A stretch of 64,000 nucleotides of DNA from Candidatus Humimicrobium oleiphilum (lineage in GTDB: Bacteria; Actinomycetota; Humimicrobiia; Humimicrobiales; Humimicrobiaceae): positions 1,955 to 65,954 of the forward strand of contig DBPS01000047.1 of assembly GCA_002304935.1 (NCBI GenBank), read 5' to 3'. Shown in pieces: positions 35,605-45,783 of the stretch. Under the pieces are notes generated by a model that did not search any database, was not told the DNA's origin, and worked only from the letters and a program-made list of their open reading frames with translations. The translations under genes were made by a program, and so were the position numbers. Positions within the stretch are counted from its first letter, which is position 1. Every line of letters begins with the position of its first letter.

Positions 35605-37296
35605 ATGACGGAAGAAGAATTAGATAATAGCAAAATTAAAATAGGCGAACTTCTTGTAAGGAATAATCTTATAACCCAGTCACAGCTTCAGGAAGCACTT
35701 GAGATGCAGAAGAAGACCGGAAAGAAGATCGGAGAAATACTTATTGAAGAAAACTATGTTTCCGAATATGAATTTAAAAATTTTCTTTCACTTCAAAAGG
35801 GATACAGACAAATAAATCTATCAAAAATAAGTAATGAGATAGAGGTAAGTGCCTCCAACCTGATTTCAAAAGATTACGCTTTAAAAATGAAAGTTTTTCC
35901 ATTCAAATTTGAAAACGATATGCTTGCTGTTGCGACCCTTGATCCCCTTGATATTTATTTAAATGATGAGCTGAGAATGCTTACAGGTTATGAAGTGGAA
36001 CCATATATATCGACAAGCAAGGACATAGAGGTTGCCATAAGGACTTATATGTCTGATGAATACAGCCTGAAGGAAGTAGAGGAGATTACAAAGGATCTGG
36101 ATTTTTCGATAGAAGATGATCTGAATGAGGATATAGATCTGCAGAAAAACCCTCTTATAAGACTTGCTAACCAGATAATCCTTAAGGCTATAACCATGAG
36201 AGCAAGCGATATTCATGTAGAACCCCAGGAAAAATACTGCATCATAAGATTTAGAATAGACGGGATATTACAGGTAATCAGGGAAGTCCCCAAGACGGTG
36301 CAGAGACTTCTTATTTCAAGATATAAAATAATGTCCGGCATGGATATAACAGAGACAAGACTACCTCAGGATGGAAGAAGTTCATTTAATTATCATAACA
36401 GATTCATTGATCTGAGATTTGCCAGCCTTCCATCTGTTTTTGGCGAAAATATATCAATAAGGATTTTAAACAGAGAAGAAAGCATATTCGATTTACAGAA
36501 TCTGGGAATGCCTCAGAGAGAAATGGATATATATGAAAAGGTTATAAAACAACCTTATGGATCAATAATAATAACCGGTCCGACAGGCTCCGGTAAGACC
36601 TCTACCCTCTATGCCAGCCTTACGCAGATATCTTCACCTGAAAAGAAAATTTACACTGTAGAAGATCCTGTTGAATATAAATTTCCACAAATAATGCAGG
36701 TTCAGGTCAATCAGAAAATAGGTATGAATTTTGCTGCAGGGCTTAGGGCAATGATGCGAAGCGATCCGGATATTATAATGATAGGCGAGATAAGAGATTA
36801 TGAAACTGCCAAAATTGCCGTTGAAGCATCAATTACAGGGCATCTTGTCCTGACCACTCTTCATACAAATGATGCGCCATCAAGTGTGGCGAGGTTATTT
36901 GAAATGGGAATAGAGCCTTATATGATTGCTTCAGCTTTAAGGTGTGTGGTTGCCCAGAGGCTTCTTAGAAGATTATGCCCTGCATGTAAAAAAGAAATGG
37001 ATTTGTCAAATATTGTAATATCAGATGAGGTATTTTCTCTTTTAAAAGACAAAAAGATTTATGGGAAGGCCGGATGTAACCAGTGTAATAATACAGGTTA
37101 TCTCGGAAGAGTAGGTATTTTTTCAGTAATGCTTGTGACTCCTACAATAAGGAAGATGATACTTGATAAATCCGGAACCGATGCTATTGAAAATCAGGCC
37201 AGGCAGGATGGCATGAAAACCCTTCTTGAGTCAGCTGCAGAAAAAGTCGCAGATGGAATTACCTCCCTTGAGGAAATGTACAGGGTGGTTTTTTAA
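35605..37296 (+). CDS. PilB/GspE-type secretion or pilus assembly ATPase
   Basis: About 563 residues from the ATG at 35605; a TTG at 35587 is an upstream alternative without a ribosome site. An N-terminal MshEN-type domain (residues 8-150, KIGELLVRNNLITQSQLQEAL in split form), which in relatives can bind c-di-GMP, is followed by the ATPase: Asp-box region ASDIHVEPQ, Walker A GPTGSGKTS (about residue 325), Walker B RSDPDIIMIGEIRD, the His box HLVLTTLHTNDA and a tetracysteine zinc site CPACK/CNQCNNTG. It energises type IV pili or type II-like secretion. No pilus genes adjoin it. Its stop touches the GTG of dnaE. Confidence 0.88.
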   Translation: MTEEELDNSKIKIGELLVRNNLITQSQLQEALEMQKKTGKKIGEILIEENYVSEYEFKNFLSLQKGYRQINLSKISNEIEVSASNLISKDYALKMKVFPFKFENDMLAVATLDPLDIYLNDELRMLTGYEVEPYISTSKDIEVAIRTYMSDEYSLKEVEEITKDLDFSIEDDLNEDIDLQKNPLIRLANQIILKAITMRASDIHVEPQEKYCIIRFRIDGILQVIREVPKTVQRLLISRYKIMSGMDITETRLPQDGRSSFNYHNRFIDLRFASLPSVFGENISIRILNREESIFDLQNLGMPQREMDIYEKVIKQPYGSIIITGPTGSGKTSTLYASLTQISSPEKKIYTVEDPVEYKFPQIMQVQVNQKIGMNFAAGLRAMMRSDPDIIMIGEIRDYETAKIAVEASITGHLVLTTLHTNDAPSSVARLFEMGIEPYMIASALRCVVAQRLLRRLCPACKKEMDLSNIVISDEVFSLLKDKKIYGKAGCNQCNNTGYLGRVGIFSVMLVTPTIRKMILDKSGTDAIENQARQDGMKTLLESAAEKVADGITSLEEMYRVVF

Positions 37297-40200
37297 GTGG
37301 CTCAAAAAAATTTCGTACATCTTCATCTTCACAGCGAATATTCCTTACTTGACGGAGCTGTCCGTATCAGAGATCTTGTAAAAAAGGTTTCAGAACTGGA
37401 AATGCCCGCTGTTGCTCTGACAGATCACGGAGTTATGTATGGAATAATAGATTTTTATAATAATTCAGTAAAGAGTGGCATAAAACCTTTACTTGGCTGC
37501 GAAGTCTACATTGCACCAAACGGCAGGCTGGAAAAACAATTCAAAAAAAATGGCAATGAGGAAAATTTCTATCACCTTACGCTGATTGCTGAAAACATTA
37601 AAGGCTATAAGAATCTGATGAAAATAGTAAGCAAAGGGTTTCTGGAAGGTTTTTATTACAAACCAAGAATAGATAAAGAGCTCCTAAGGGAAAACAGCGA
37701 CGGCATTATTGCATTAAGCGGTTGCCTGAAAGGTGAAATATCAAAGGCATTTTCTTCCGGGAAAAAAGATAAGGCTCCCAGAATACTGAAAGATTACCAG
37801 GATATTTTTGGAAAAGACAATTTTTTTCTTGAGATACAGGATTCCGGCTTAAAGGAGCAGGAAGTAGTAAATAAAGCAATATATGAGCTTTCAGGTTCAT
37901 GTTCCGCACCTGTCGTAGCAACCAATGATGTTCATTACCTTAATGCTGAAGACAGCATCAATCATGACGTACTTTTATGCATACAGACCGGCTCTACAAT
38001 CAATCAGGATAAAAGACTTAAGTTCTCAACAAACGAATATTATCTTAAAGACTATGGCAGAATGTCGCTTGCATTCAGGGATTTTCCGGGTTCAATAGAA
38101 AACACTTCGGAAATAGCACAAAGATGTAATCTTGAGTTAAAATTCAATCTGGATCTCATACCTCCTTTTGATGTTCCGGAAGGATTTACCCCGGACACTT
38201 ATCTGGAAAAACTTTGTTTTGATAATCTTAAGGAAAAATACCCATTAATAAATGATGAAGTATTATCAAGGTTAAAAATGGAACTGGATGTCATAAGAAA
38301 AATGGGTTTTTCGGAATACTTTCTTATAGTCTGGGATTTTGTCAAATTTGCTAAAGAAAATAATATAAGGGTCGGTCCCGGAAGAGGCAGTGCTGCAGGG
38401 AGTATTATATCTTATCTTCTGAATATTACTGAGATAGAGCCATTAAAATATGGCTTGCTTTTTGAAAGATTCTTAAATGAATCAAGAAAAAGCATGCCTG
38501 ATATTGATATTGATTTTTGTTATGAGAAAAGAAATGAAGTAATCAAATATGTTACCAATAAATACGGACCAAGGAATGTGGCACAGCTTATAACTTTTGG
38601 CCGTATGGCTGCCAAACAGGCAATCAGAGATGCTGGCAGAGTACTTGAGGTTCCATATTCAGACGTTGATAAAATTGCAAAAATGGTGCCAAGCCAGCTT
38701 GATATCACAATTGATACTGCTCTTGAGATGTCGGTGGAATTAAAAGAAACATATGATAATAATGAAAAAATCAAAAAGGTAATCGATACTGCAAAATGGC
38801 TTGAAGGAATGATAAGGCAGGATTCAATTCATGCGGCAGGTATTGTTATTTCATCAGAAGAACTTTATAACTATACGCCTATCCAGAAAGAATCAGGAGA
38901 TGATATAGTAACCCAGTACGAAATGGAGCATATTCAGTCTATCGGTCTTTTAAAGATGGATTTTCTGGGACTGAAAACGCTGTCTCTCATTGATAAGACC
39001 CTGTTTTTAATTGAAAAAGCAAAAAAAATCAAAGTTGACATAAATAATGTAGACCTTGAAGACAAAAAAACTTTTGAAATGCTCGGAAAAGGCGAATGCC
39101 TGGGAGTTTTTCAGCTAGAAAGTTCCGGCATGAGAGATCTTGTAATAAAAATGAAGCCAACACAATTCGAAGATCTGATAGCATTGCTTGCATTATACAG
39201 ACCGGGACCTCTTCAAAGCGGAATGGTCAATGATTATATTGAAAACAAAAACAGTAAGAAAAAAATAAAATACATTCATCAGAGCCTTGAACCTATTTTA
39301 AAAAGCACTTACGGAATGATACTTTATCAGGAACAGGTCATGCAGATAGCTTCAATATTTGCAGGTTTTAAAATGTCTGAGGCAGATATTCTCAGGGGAG
39401 CTATAAGCAAGAAGAAAAAAGAGCTTCTTGAAGAGCAAAGGATAAAATTTGTTAACGGAGCAAAAAATTTAAATAATGACACTGATATTGCAGAGAAATT
39501 GTTTGATTTGATAAATCATTTTGCGCAATATGGATTTAATAAATCCCATAGTGCTGCATATGCAATGATTTCCTATCAGACAGCTTATCTGAAAGCAAAT
39601 TTCCCTGTCGAGTTTATGGCAGCTCTTTTAAGCATAAGGATGGGGAGCCAGGAAAAGGTATCCCAGTATATAAATGAGTGCAAGAGGATGGAAATAAAGG
39701 TGCTGCCACCTGATATAAATGACAGCTTCAGTGACTTTAAAGTCGTTGGCAATTCGATAAGGTTCGGTCTTTCTGCTATCAAAAATGTGGGCCTGAATGT
39801 AATAGAAGCTATTCAGCAAGAAAGAAAACTAAAGGGCCAGTTCAAAGATTTTTACGATTTTTGCCTTAGAATTGACAATAATGTTTTAAATAAAAAAACA
39901 CTTGAGAGCCTTATAAAGGGCGGAGCTTTTGATTCATTAGGCCATACCCGTAAATTTCTTATGGATAATTTTGAAAAGATCGTGGAGAAAGCACAAAAAA
40001 TAAAAAAAGACAGAATGGCAGGACAGTTTTCGCTTTTTGGAGAATTACCTGAATCAGAAGAAACAGAAGGGATTGCAGAGTTCGGCGATATACTTGAAAG
40101 CAATGATGAATATGATGCAAGAGATATACTTAACTTTGAAAAGGAAATGCTGGGCCTTTATATCTCAAGCCATCCGCTGTCAGAATATGAAAATGCTCTT

Positions 40201-41022
40201 GCTGAATTACCACAGATATCTTCCCTGACGGAAAAAGACGATAATTCCATTCAGGGCATAGGAGGTATTATCACAAAAATAAAAACAATTTACACCAAGA
40301 AAAATCAGTTAATGCATTTTATTACTTTTGAAGATAAAAGCGGAAGCCTGGAACTTGTAGTTTTTCCAAGAGTTGCTGAAGAATATAAAGATTTTATTGC
40401 AGAAGACAATATATTGAAGATAACAGGAAAACTTGATAAAAAAGAATTCAGGGAAGAGATAGAAGGAAAAGAGTTGCAGGCAGCTGAACCGATGATTGAT
40501 GCAGACAGTGATTTTGAAGATATTGAAAAAGAAGAAGAATTCAGTACGAGATCGATAAATGAAGTCCGGAAAGAATCAAAAAAGAATTATGCCTTAAAGA
40601 TAATTGTACAGAAAATAGAGAATCTTCAGAAAAATGGAAGTGGCAGTGTAAGTACAAATGAATCCGGGAGGCAGGACATGGCAGAAAATGAGTTTATAAG
40701 TTATGCAGAAGAAGACGAAGAAAGTACAAATGAAGAAAATACTTATAAAAAAAACCAGGAAATAAAGACTGACAGAAAAGAAATAATCCTTAAAATGTAT
40801 AAAGATTTTTTAACAAATTCTTTTATTGATGAACTTTATGAGCTTATAAGCATGCATAAGGGAAATACAAAAATAAATCTGCATGTTATGAAAATTAATT
40901 CTGAAAAGCATGCTGAACTGGAAAAGAAATTCACGCTTCCTGAAGATTTCAATGTTGAATTAAGTAATGCGTTCATTACAGAGATAGAGAAAAAATTTGC
41001 GAATAAAATTGTAATTGAATAA
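37297..41022 (+). CDS. dnaE: DNA polymerase III alpha subunit
   Basis: A 1241-residue DnaE1-type replicative polymerase starting at GTG directly after the stop of the PilB/GspE gene. The PHP domain opens with FVHLHLHSEYSLLDGAVRI; the palm holds GPGRGSAAGSIISYLL and the catalytic PDIDIDF (residues 401-407); then LLKMDFLGLKTL, ALYRPGPLQSGM and FNKSHSAAYAMISYQTAYLKANFP (abridged). An OB fold (about 985-1060) is followed by an acidic, low-complexity segment at about 1065-1165 that is rich in Glu, Ser and Asn, before the last C-terminal domain. That segment is not typical of the family. No separate proofreading subunit gene is nearby. Confidence 0.95.
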   Translation: MAQKNFVHLHLHSEYSLLDGAVRIRDLVKKVSELEMPAVALTDHGVMYGIIDFYNNSVKSGIKPLLGCEVYIAPNGRLEKQFKKNGNEENFYHLTLIAENIKGYKNLMKIVSKGFLEGFYYKPRIDKELLRENSDGIIALSGCLKGEISKAFSSGKKDKAPRILKDYQDIFGKDNFFLEIQDSGLKEQEVVNKAIYELSGSCSAPVVATNDVHYLNAEDSINHDVLLCIQTGSTINQDKRLKFSTNEYYLKDYGRMSLAFRDFPGSIENTSEIAQRCNLELKFNLDLIPPFDVPEGFTPDTYLEKLCFDNLKEKYPLINDEVLSRLKMELDVIRKMGFSEYFLIVWDFVKFAKENNIRVGPGRGSAAGSIISYLLNITEIEPLKYGLLFERFLNESRKSMPDIDIDFCYEKRNEVIKYVTNKYGPRNVAQLITFGRMAAKQAIRDAGRVLEVPYSDVDKIAKMVPSQLDITIDTALEMSVELKETYDNNEKIKKVIDTAKWLEGMIRQDSIHAAGIVISSEELYNYTPIQKESGDDIVTQYEMEHIQSIGLLKMDFLGLKTLSLIDKTLFLIEKAKKIKVDINNVDLEDKKTFEMLGKGECLGVFQLESSGMRDLVIKMKPTQFEDLIALLALYRPGPLQSGMVNDYIENKNSKKKIKYIHQSLEPILKSTYGMILYQEQVMQIASIFAGFKMSEADILRGAISKKKKELLEEQRIKFVNGAKNLNNDTDIAEKLFDLINHFAQYGFNKSHSAAYAMISYQTAYLKANFPVEFMAALLSIRMGSQEKVSQYINECKRMEIKVLPPDINDSFSDFKVVGNSIRFGLSAIKNVGLNVIEAIQQERKLKGQFKDFYDFCLRIDNNVLNKKTLESLIKGGAFDSLGHTRKFLMDNFEKIVEKAQKIKKDRMAGQFSLFGELPESEETEGIAEFGDILESNDEYDARDILNFEKEMLGLYISSHPLSEYENALAELPQISSLTEKDDNSIQGIGGIITKIKTIYTKKNQLMHFITFEDKSGSLELVVFPRVAEEYKDFIAEDNILKITGKLDKKEFREEIEGKELQAAEPMIDADSDFEDIEKEEEFSTRSINEVRKESKKNYALKIIVQKIENLQKNGSGSVSTNESGRQDMAENEFISYAEEDEESTNEENTYKKNQEIKTDRKEIILKMYKDFLTNSFIDELYELISMHKGNTKINLHVMKINSEKHAELEKKFTLPEDFNVELSNAFITEIEKKFANKIVIE

Positions 41023-41060
41023 AAACTTTTTATCGATTTTAATAATAATAATAAAACAAA

Positions 41061-41069
41061 TGATATAAT
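41061..41069 (+). promoter_or_regulatory. Extended -10 promoter of the his operon
   Basis: TGATATAAT, identical to the sites before the 3093, larB and OsmC genes, lies 68 bases before the hisZ ATG with no recognisable -35 box. Confidence 0.55.
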
Positions 41070-41137
41070 GATTTTTTCAATTATAATTTTTTAAAGAATA
41101 GTTATAAATATTTATCAAATAAAACTAAACATTTTTT

Positions 41138-42418
41138 ATGTTTGAAAAAGAAAACAAACTTGATGAAAAACTTCCGGCAGGTTTCAGGGATATATTTCCT
41201 ACAGAATCTGAGGAAAGAAATTCAATAAAGGCCATAATAAAAAAAGAATTTGAATTATGGGGCTATGGAGAAATCAAAACTCCTGTTGTTGAATTTACTA
41301 AAAATATTTCTGAAGGAGTAGGGAAAAACTGGAAAAACAAACTAATTAATTTTTTCGATTCCGATGGAAGCCTGGTTTCCCTGAGAACAGATATGACAAT
41401 TCCTATTGCACGATTTACTGCAATGAGGATGAAAAAAAACCAGCTTCCTGCAAGATTTTGTTATTTTGCAAATTCATTCAGAAAGTCCACTGGCCAGAAA
41501 GGTGAAAAAAGGGAATACAATCAGGCTGGCCTGGAGTTTATAGGTTCCTCGTCCTATATGTGCGATACTGAAACGCTTTTGATCCTGGTAAAAATGTTAA
41601 AAAAAATGATACCCGGTAATTTCCTTATAGGGCTTGGAAGCACAGAAATGCTCAGCCTTCTATGTAACTGGATTGATCTGGCAGAACAGGGAAAAGCTAT
41701 TATAAAAAATAATCTTATAAACAAGAATTATGTGGCTTTGGGAGATTATCTTGAAAAACAAAATCCGTTAAAAAAAGAACTTTTTTTAAAAATAATCAAA
41801 CCTGTAAATGATTTATCATTACTGGAAAATATGATAAACAAAACTGAATCTGAAGAGTTAATCAGTGGATTTTCAAGATTCAAGAAAATTTTTTCCATAC
41901 TATGCGAAGCAGGTAATAAAGAATATTTTATAGCAAATTTTGGTATTTTAAGAGATTTTGATTACTATACAGGGATAATATACGAAGTATATTCTTCAAA
42001 TATTAATTCAATCATTGGCAGCGGGGGAAGATACGACAAGCTTATAAAAAAATTCGGCCTGGATGTACCGGCAACTGGTTTTGCTCTAGATATAGATCTT
42101 CTGCACAAATCTATTAAAGAATCAACTGCCATTATAAATAAAAAACTATTAAGGATATTTCTTTCATCAAAGAATAAGGATTTTTTAAAAACAATTAAAT
42201 TTGCTGAAATTTTACGTAAGGAAGGCATAGCTGTCGAGCTTGATTATAATGATTCTGCCAGTAAAATAAATTTTCTTAGAGATAAAAAAGTTGATTTTTT
42301 TATTATTATTGACGAAACTTTTAAGGAAGTTGAAATAACCGATATTTCCAGTGAAAAAATATTTATAAAAGAACTAAAAAATTTAAAGGATTTTTTGCTT
42401 AATGAGAGAAACGCTTAA
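41138..42418 (+). CDS. hisZ: ATP phosphoribosyltransferase regulatory subunit
   Basis: A 426-residue HisRS-like paralogue. The class II aminoacyl-tRNA synthetase core is recognisable (LPAGFRDIFPTESEERNSI, LRTDMTIPIARFTA, FRKSTGQKGEKREYNQAGLEFIG in split form, DFDYYTGIIYEVY, GSGGRYDKLIKKFG), but the HisRS anticodon-binding domain is not well conserved. With the short hisG directly following it is HisZ, which forms the hetero-octamer with HisG and is needed for activity and feedback control. It overlaps hisG by 17 bases. No clear ribosome site; the upstream bases are AT-only. Confidence 0.93.
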   Translation: MFEKENKLDEKLPAGFRDIFPTESEERNSIKAIIKKEFELWGYGEIKTPVVEFTKNISEGVGKNWKNKLINFFDSDGSLVSLRTDMTIPIARFTAMRMKKNQLPARFCYFANSFRKSTGQKGEKREYNQAGLEFIGSSSYMCDTETLLILVKMLKKMIPGNFLIGLGSTEMLSLLCNWIDLAEQGKAIIKNNLINKNYVALGDYLEKQNPLKKELFLKIIKPVNDLSLLENMINKTESEELISGFSRFKKIFSILCEAGNKEYFIANFGILRDFDYYTGIIYEVYSSNINSIIGSGGRYDKLIKKFGLDVPATGFALDIDLLHKSIKESTAIINKKLLRIFLSSKNKDFLKTIKFAEILRKEGIAVELDYNDSASKINFLRDKKVDFFIIIDETFKEVEITDISSEKIFIKELKNLKDFLLNERNA

Positions 42419-43049
42419 CATTGCTGTCCCGAAAGGATATCTGTTTAAAGAAACAATTCATATTCTGGAAAAGTGCGGTTATGATACTGACTGCTTTAAT
42501 GACAATGACAGGAAGTTATTTTTTTATTCTGAAATAAATAATTTTAAATATGTCATTACCAGACCGATGGATGTTCCCGTATATGTCGAGCATGGAGCCT
42601 GTGATATAGGTTTTGTCGGCAAAGACGTTCTCCTTGAAAATGAATGCAGTGTTTTTGAACTTCTTGACCTTGGTAACGGAAGATGCAGGATGATACTTGC
42701 GACCCAGAAAAATTGTATCGATGATGTAAAAAGAAGATATGAGCATTTTGGAACTGTAAGAATTGCTACCAAATATCCCAACATTGCAAAAAAGTACTTT
42801 GAAAAAAAAGGAATGCAGGTTGAAATAATAAAACTTTATGGTTCAGTCGAACTTGCGCCTCTTCTTGGAATTGCTGACGAGATATTGGATATCACTGCTT
42901 CAGGTAAAACTCTTGCAGAGAATGATCTCGTCGAGATGGAAAATGTTGTAGAATCTACAACAAGGCTGATAGCAAATGAAGTCAGCTACAGAATAAAAAA
43001 TGAAATCATAGAAGACATAATTAATAAAATAAAAAAGGTAATAAAATAG
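42402..43049 (+). CDS. hisG: ATP phosphoribosyltransferase, short form
   Basis: A 215-residue HisG(S), first committed step of histidine synthesis (ATP plus PRPP). The start LNIAVPKGYLFKETIHIL and the blocks YVEHGACDIGFVGKDVLLE, RIATKYPNIAKKYF and LYGSVELAPLLGIADEILDITASGKTL (abridged) are typical. It lacks the C-terminal ACT-like regulatory domain of the long form, consistent with dependence on HisZ. The start overlaps the end of hisZ; hisB begins two bases after the stop. Confidence 0.95.
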   Translation: MRETLNIAVPKGYLFKETIHILEKCGYDTDCFNDNDRKLFFYSEINNFKYVITRPMDVPVYVEHGACDIGFVGKDVLLENECSVFELLDLGNGRCRMILATQKNCIDDVKRRYEHFGTVRIATKYPNIAKKYFEKKGMQVEIIKLYGSVELAPLLGIADEILDITASGKTLAENDLVEMENVVESTTRLIANEVSYRIKNEIIEDIINKIKKVIK

Positions 43050-43051
43050 GC

Positions 43052-43636
43052 ATGGAAAGAAAAGCAAAAATCATAAGGGAAACAAAAGAAACCGGGATTG
43101 AGCTTGAGTTTAAACTGGACGGCAGCGGTATAGCTGATATTGATACGCAGAATGGTTTTTTAGATCATATTCTATACAGTTTTGCCAAACATGGAAAATT
43201 TGATATAAAAATCAAAGCAAAAGGGGATATCGAGACAGGGTCTCATCATCTTGTCGAGGATATAGGGATATGCCTTGGCAAAGCAATAAATGAATCTCTT
43301 GGCGACAAGAAAGGAATTGAAAGATTTGCTTTTTTTATTTTGCCAATGGACGAAGCCCGCGTAACTGTTTCTCTTGATTTGGGAGGAAGAGCTTTTTTAA
43401 ATTTTGATGCAGATATGCCTTATGCAGTTATGGAAGGGTTTGAATCAATAATAGTAAGGGATTTTTTTGAAGCACTTGTCAGCAATTCCTTTGTCAATCT
43501 TCATATAAAAAAGGATTCAGGTATTAATCCGCATCATATAATCGAAGCTATTTTTAAAGCTTTTGGTAAGGCACTCTGTATTGCATCCAGGATAACGGGA
43601 AATAATGATATTCCTTCCACAAAGGGGATGCTTTAA
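43052..43636 (+). CDS. hisB: Imidazoleglycerol-phosphate dehydratase
   Basis: A 194-residue monofunctional IGPD, without the phosphatase domain of the enterobacterial fusion. Manganese-binding histidines are in the repeats HHLVEDIGICLGKA and HHIIEAIFKAFGKAL, and FLDHILYSFAKHG and DLGGRAFL are conserved. It dehydrates imidazole-glycerol phosphate to imidazole-acetol phosphate. The histidinol-phosphatase activity must come from another locus. Spaced two bases after hisG and 14 before hisH. Confidence 0.96.
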   Translation: MERKAKIIRETKETGIELEFKLDGSGIADIDTQNGFLDHILYSFAKHGKFDIKIKAKGDIETGSHHLVEDIGICLGKAINESLGDKKGIERFAFFILPMDEARVTVSLDLGGRAFLNFDADMPYAVMEGFESIIVRDFFEALVSNSFVNLHIKKDSGINPHHIIEAIFKAFGKALCIASRITGNNDIPSTKGML

Positions 43637-43650
43637 AACATAAAAACATT

Positions 43651-44274
43651 ATGGTAAAGAAATATATAGCAGTAATAGATTATAATGCCGGAAATATTAA
43701 AAGTGTTTCAAACGCATTTGCCAGACTCGGAGCTAATATAGAAGTCACAAATAATCCAAAAATAATCAGCAACTCTTCAGCGATTATTTTGCCGGGAGTC
43801 GGTTCATTTGGTGATGCCGTGAAAAATCTTGAAGCATTCAGGCTTGTTGATATTTTAAAAAAAGAGATAAAATCCAAACCTTTTCTTGGGATATGCCTTG
43901 GGCTTCAGCTTCTTTTTGAACATAGCAGCGAGCAGGGTTTTTATGAAGGTCTGGGAATATTTAAAGGGGAAATACAGAAAATCCCTTCAGAAGGAGTAAA
44001 AATACCGCATATGGGATGGAATCAGATAAGTCTTGAAAAACCTCATAGTCGTCTTTTCAAAGATATGGGAAATTTTGTTAATTTTTATTTCGTTCATTCA
44101 TATCATGTGGTCTGCAGGGAAAACGAGATAATCAGCAGCACCACAGATTATGGTATCAAAATAACGGCAAGTGTGGAAAAAGATAATATATTTGCAGTCC
44201 AGTTCCATCCTGAGAAAAGCAGTATGGCAGGGATGAAAGTTCTGCAGAATTTTTTGGAATTTGTTAATATCTGA
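43651..44274 (+). CDS. hisH: Imidazole glycerol phosphate synthase, glutaminase subunit
   Basis: A 207-residue class I glutamine amidotransferase. It has IDYNAGNIKSVSNAF at the start, the oxyanion region LPGVGSFGDA, the nucleophile in FLGICLGLQLLFE, and the His-x-Glu pair in VQFHPEKSS. It supplies ammonia through HisF to form IGP and AICAR. Two bases separate it from hisA, and hisF lies just beyond, so the synthase subunits are made from one message. Confidence 0.96.
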   Translation: MVKKYIAVIDYNAGNIKSVSNAFARLGANIEVTNNPKIISNSSAIILPGVGSFGDAVKNLEAFRLVDILKKEIKSKPFLGICLGLQLLFEHSSEQGFYEGLGIFKGEIQKIPSEGVKIPHMGWNQISLEKPHSRLFKDMGNFVNFYFVHSYHVVCRENEIISSTTDYGIKITASVEKDNIFAVQFHPEKSSMAGMKVLQNFLEFVNI

Positions 44275-44276
44275 TT

Positions 44277-45014
44277 ATGGAAATAATACCTGCAATAGAT
44301 ATAATCGATGGAAAATGTGTAAGACTTTTTCAGGGTGATTATGAAAAAGTAAGCAGTTATTCTTATTCTCCTTTGGAAGTAGCTTTCAGGTGGAGGGATA
44401 TGGGTGCCAGATGGATTCATCTTATAGACCTGGATGGTGCAAAAGAAGGAAAACCAGTCAATATGGATACTGCTGTGCTTATTAAAAAAGAAGTAGATAT
44501 AAAACTGGAATATGGAGGAGGAATAAGGACTCTTAGAGATGTAAAAGCTCTTGCTGAAAAAGGAATTGACCGACTGATTGTTTCCACAAAAGCTTTGGAA
44601 GATTTTGGATTCATTGAAAAAGCCAATGCTTTGTCAGGTAATAAGATTATAATAAGTCTTGATTTCAACAAAGAGGGAATAATCCTTAAAAAAGGATGGC
44701 TTGACCAGTCTGATTATAATGTGGTGGATTATGGTAAAAAGATTTTCCAGGCGGGAATCAAAGAGGTGATTATAACTGATATTTCAAAAGACGGAACACT
44801 TGAAGGCGTAAACAGAAAAATAATAAAGGATTTTGTAAAGTCCACCGGGCTTAATGTATATATAGCGGGCGGTATCAGTAAAATCGAAGATATTGCTTAT
44901 CTGAAAGAACTTGAAAGCCTGGGGGTAAAGGGTGCAGTCATTGGCAAAGCTCTTTATGAGAATAAAATTGATTTAAGAGAAGCAATAAGGATGGTAAACG
45001 AAAATGATAACTAA
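44277..45014 (+). CDS. hisA: ProFAR isomerase
   Basis: A 245-residue TIM barrel, the Amadori isomerase of histidine synthesis. The N-terminal catalytic Asp lies in [20 protein letters not shown] and the second in [14 protein letters not shown]; phosphate-binding GGGIRTL and [11 protein letters not shown] are present. No tryptophan-pathway genes are nearby; the sequence matches HisA more than the dual-function PriA, but that distinction is not proven here. Its end overlaps hisF by 11 bases. Confidence 0.94.
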   Translation: MEIIPAIDIIDGKCVRLFQGDYEKVSSYSYSPLEVAFRWRDMGARWIHLIDLDGAKEGKPVNMDTAVLIKKEVDIKLEYGGGIRTLRDVKALAEKGIDRLIVSTKALEDFGFIEKANALSGNKIIISLDFNKEGIILKKGWLDQSDYNVVDYGKKIFQAGIKEVIITDISKDGTLEGVNRKIIKDFVKSTGLNVYIAGGISKIEDIAYLKELESLGVKGAVIGKALYENKIDLREAIRMVNENDN

Positions 45015-45762
45015 GAGAATAATTCCATGTCTGGATGTAAATAAAGGCAGGGTTGTCAAAGGTGTAAGTTTTGTTAATCTGCAGGATGCAGGTGATCCGG
45101 TAGAGCTTGCAGCTTATTATGACAGAGAGGGTGCGGATGAAATAGTATTTCTTGACATAACTGCGTCCCATGAAAAAAGGAAGACAGTGGTTGAGCTTGC
45201 AAGCAAAACTGCAGAAAAAGTCTTTATTCCATACACTATTGGCGGCGGTATAAATAACATAGAAGACATGAGAGAGATATTAAAAAAAGGGGCTGACAAG
45301 ATATCCATTAATACTTCTGCAGTAGAAAATCCGGATCTTATCAGGAAAGGTGCTGGCATATTTGGAAGCCAGTGCATAGTGGTTGCAATAGATGCAAAGA
45401 AAAAAGATGATAATTCCTGGGAAGTCTATACTCATGGCGGCCGCAATGCTACAGGTCTGGATGTTCTTGAATGGTCCAGGGAAGTTGAAAGGCTTGGAGC
45501 CGGGGAAATACTGCTGACAAGTATGGATAAAGACGGAAAAAAAGACGGCTATGATATTGAACTTACAAAAACCGTAACGTCGGGTGTTAATATTCCCGTG
45601 ATAGCTTCAGGTGGAGCGGGAAATCTTGAGCATCTGAAAGACGCAATTTTAATGGGTGGAGCAGATGCGGTACTTGTTGCTTCCATTTTCCATTATGGAC
45701 AATATACAATAAAGCAGGCAAAAGAATATCTAAGAAGCGAAGGAATTGAAGTCAGATTATAA
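45004..45762 (+). CDS. hisF: Imidazole glycerol phosphate synthase, cyclase subunit
   Basis: A 252-residue TIM barrel with [19 protein letters not shown] (catalytic Asp in CLDV), [23 protein letters not shown], a Lys-Asp loop ending [13 protein letters not shown] (second catalytic Asp), and [12 protein letters not shown]. It is the synthase partner of HisH. The start lies within the last codons of hisA. Confidence 0.96.
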   Translation: MITKRIIPCLDVNKGRVVKGVSFVNLQDAGDPVELAAYYDREGADEIVFLDITASHEKRKTVVELASKTAEKVFIPYTIGGGINNIEDMREILKKGADKISINTSAVENPDLIRKGAGIFGSQCIVVAIDAKKKDDNSWEVYTHGGRNATGLDVLEWSREVERLGAGEILLTSMDKDGKKDGYDIELTKTVTSGVNIPVIASGGAGNLEHLKDAILMGGADAVLVASIFHYGQYTIKQAKEYLRSEGIEVRL

Positions 45763-45783
45763 TTTTAATTTTTTGGAGAAAAT

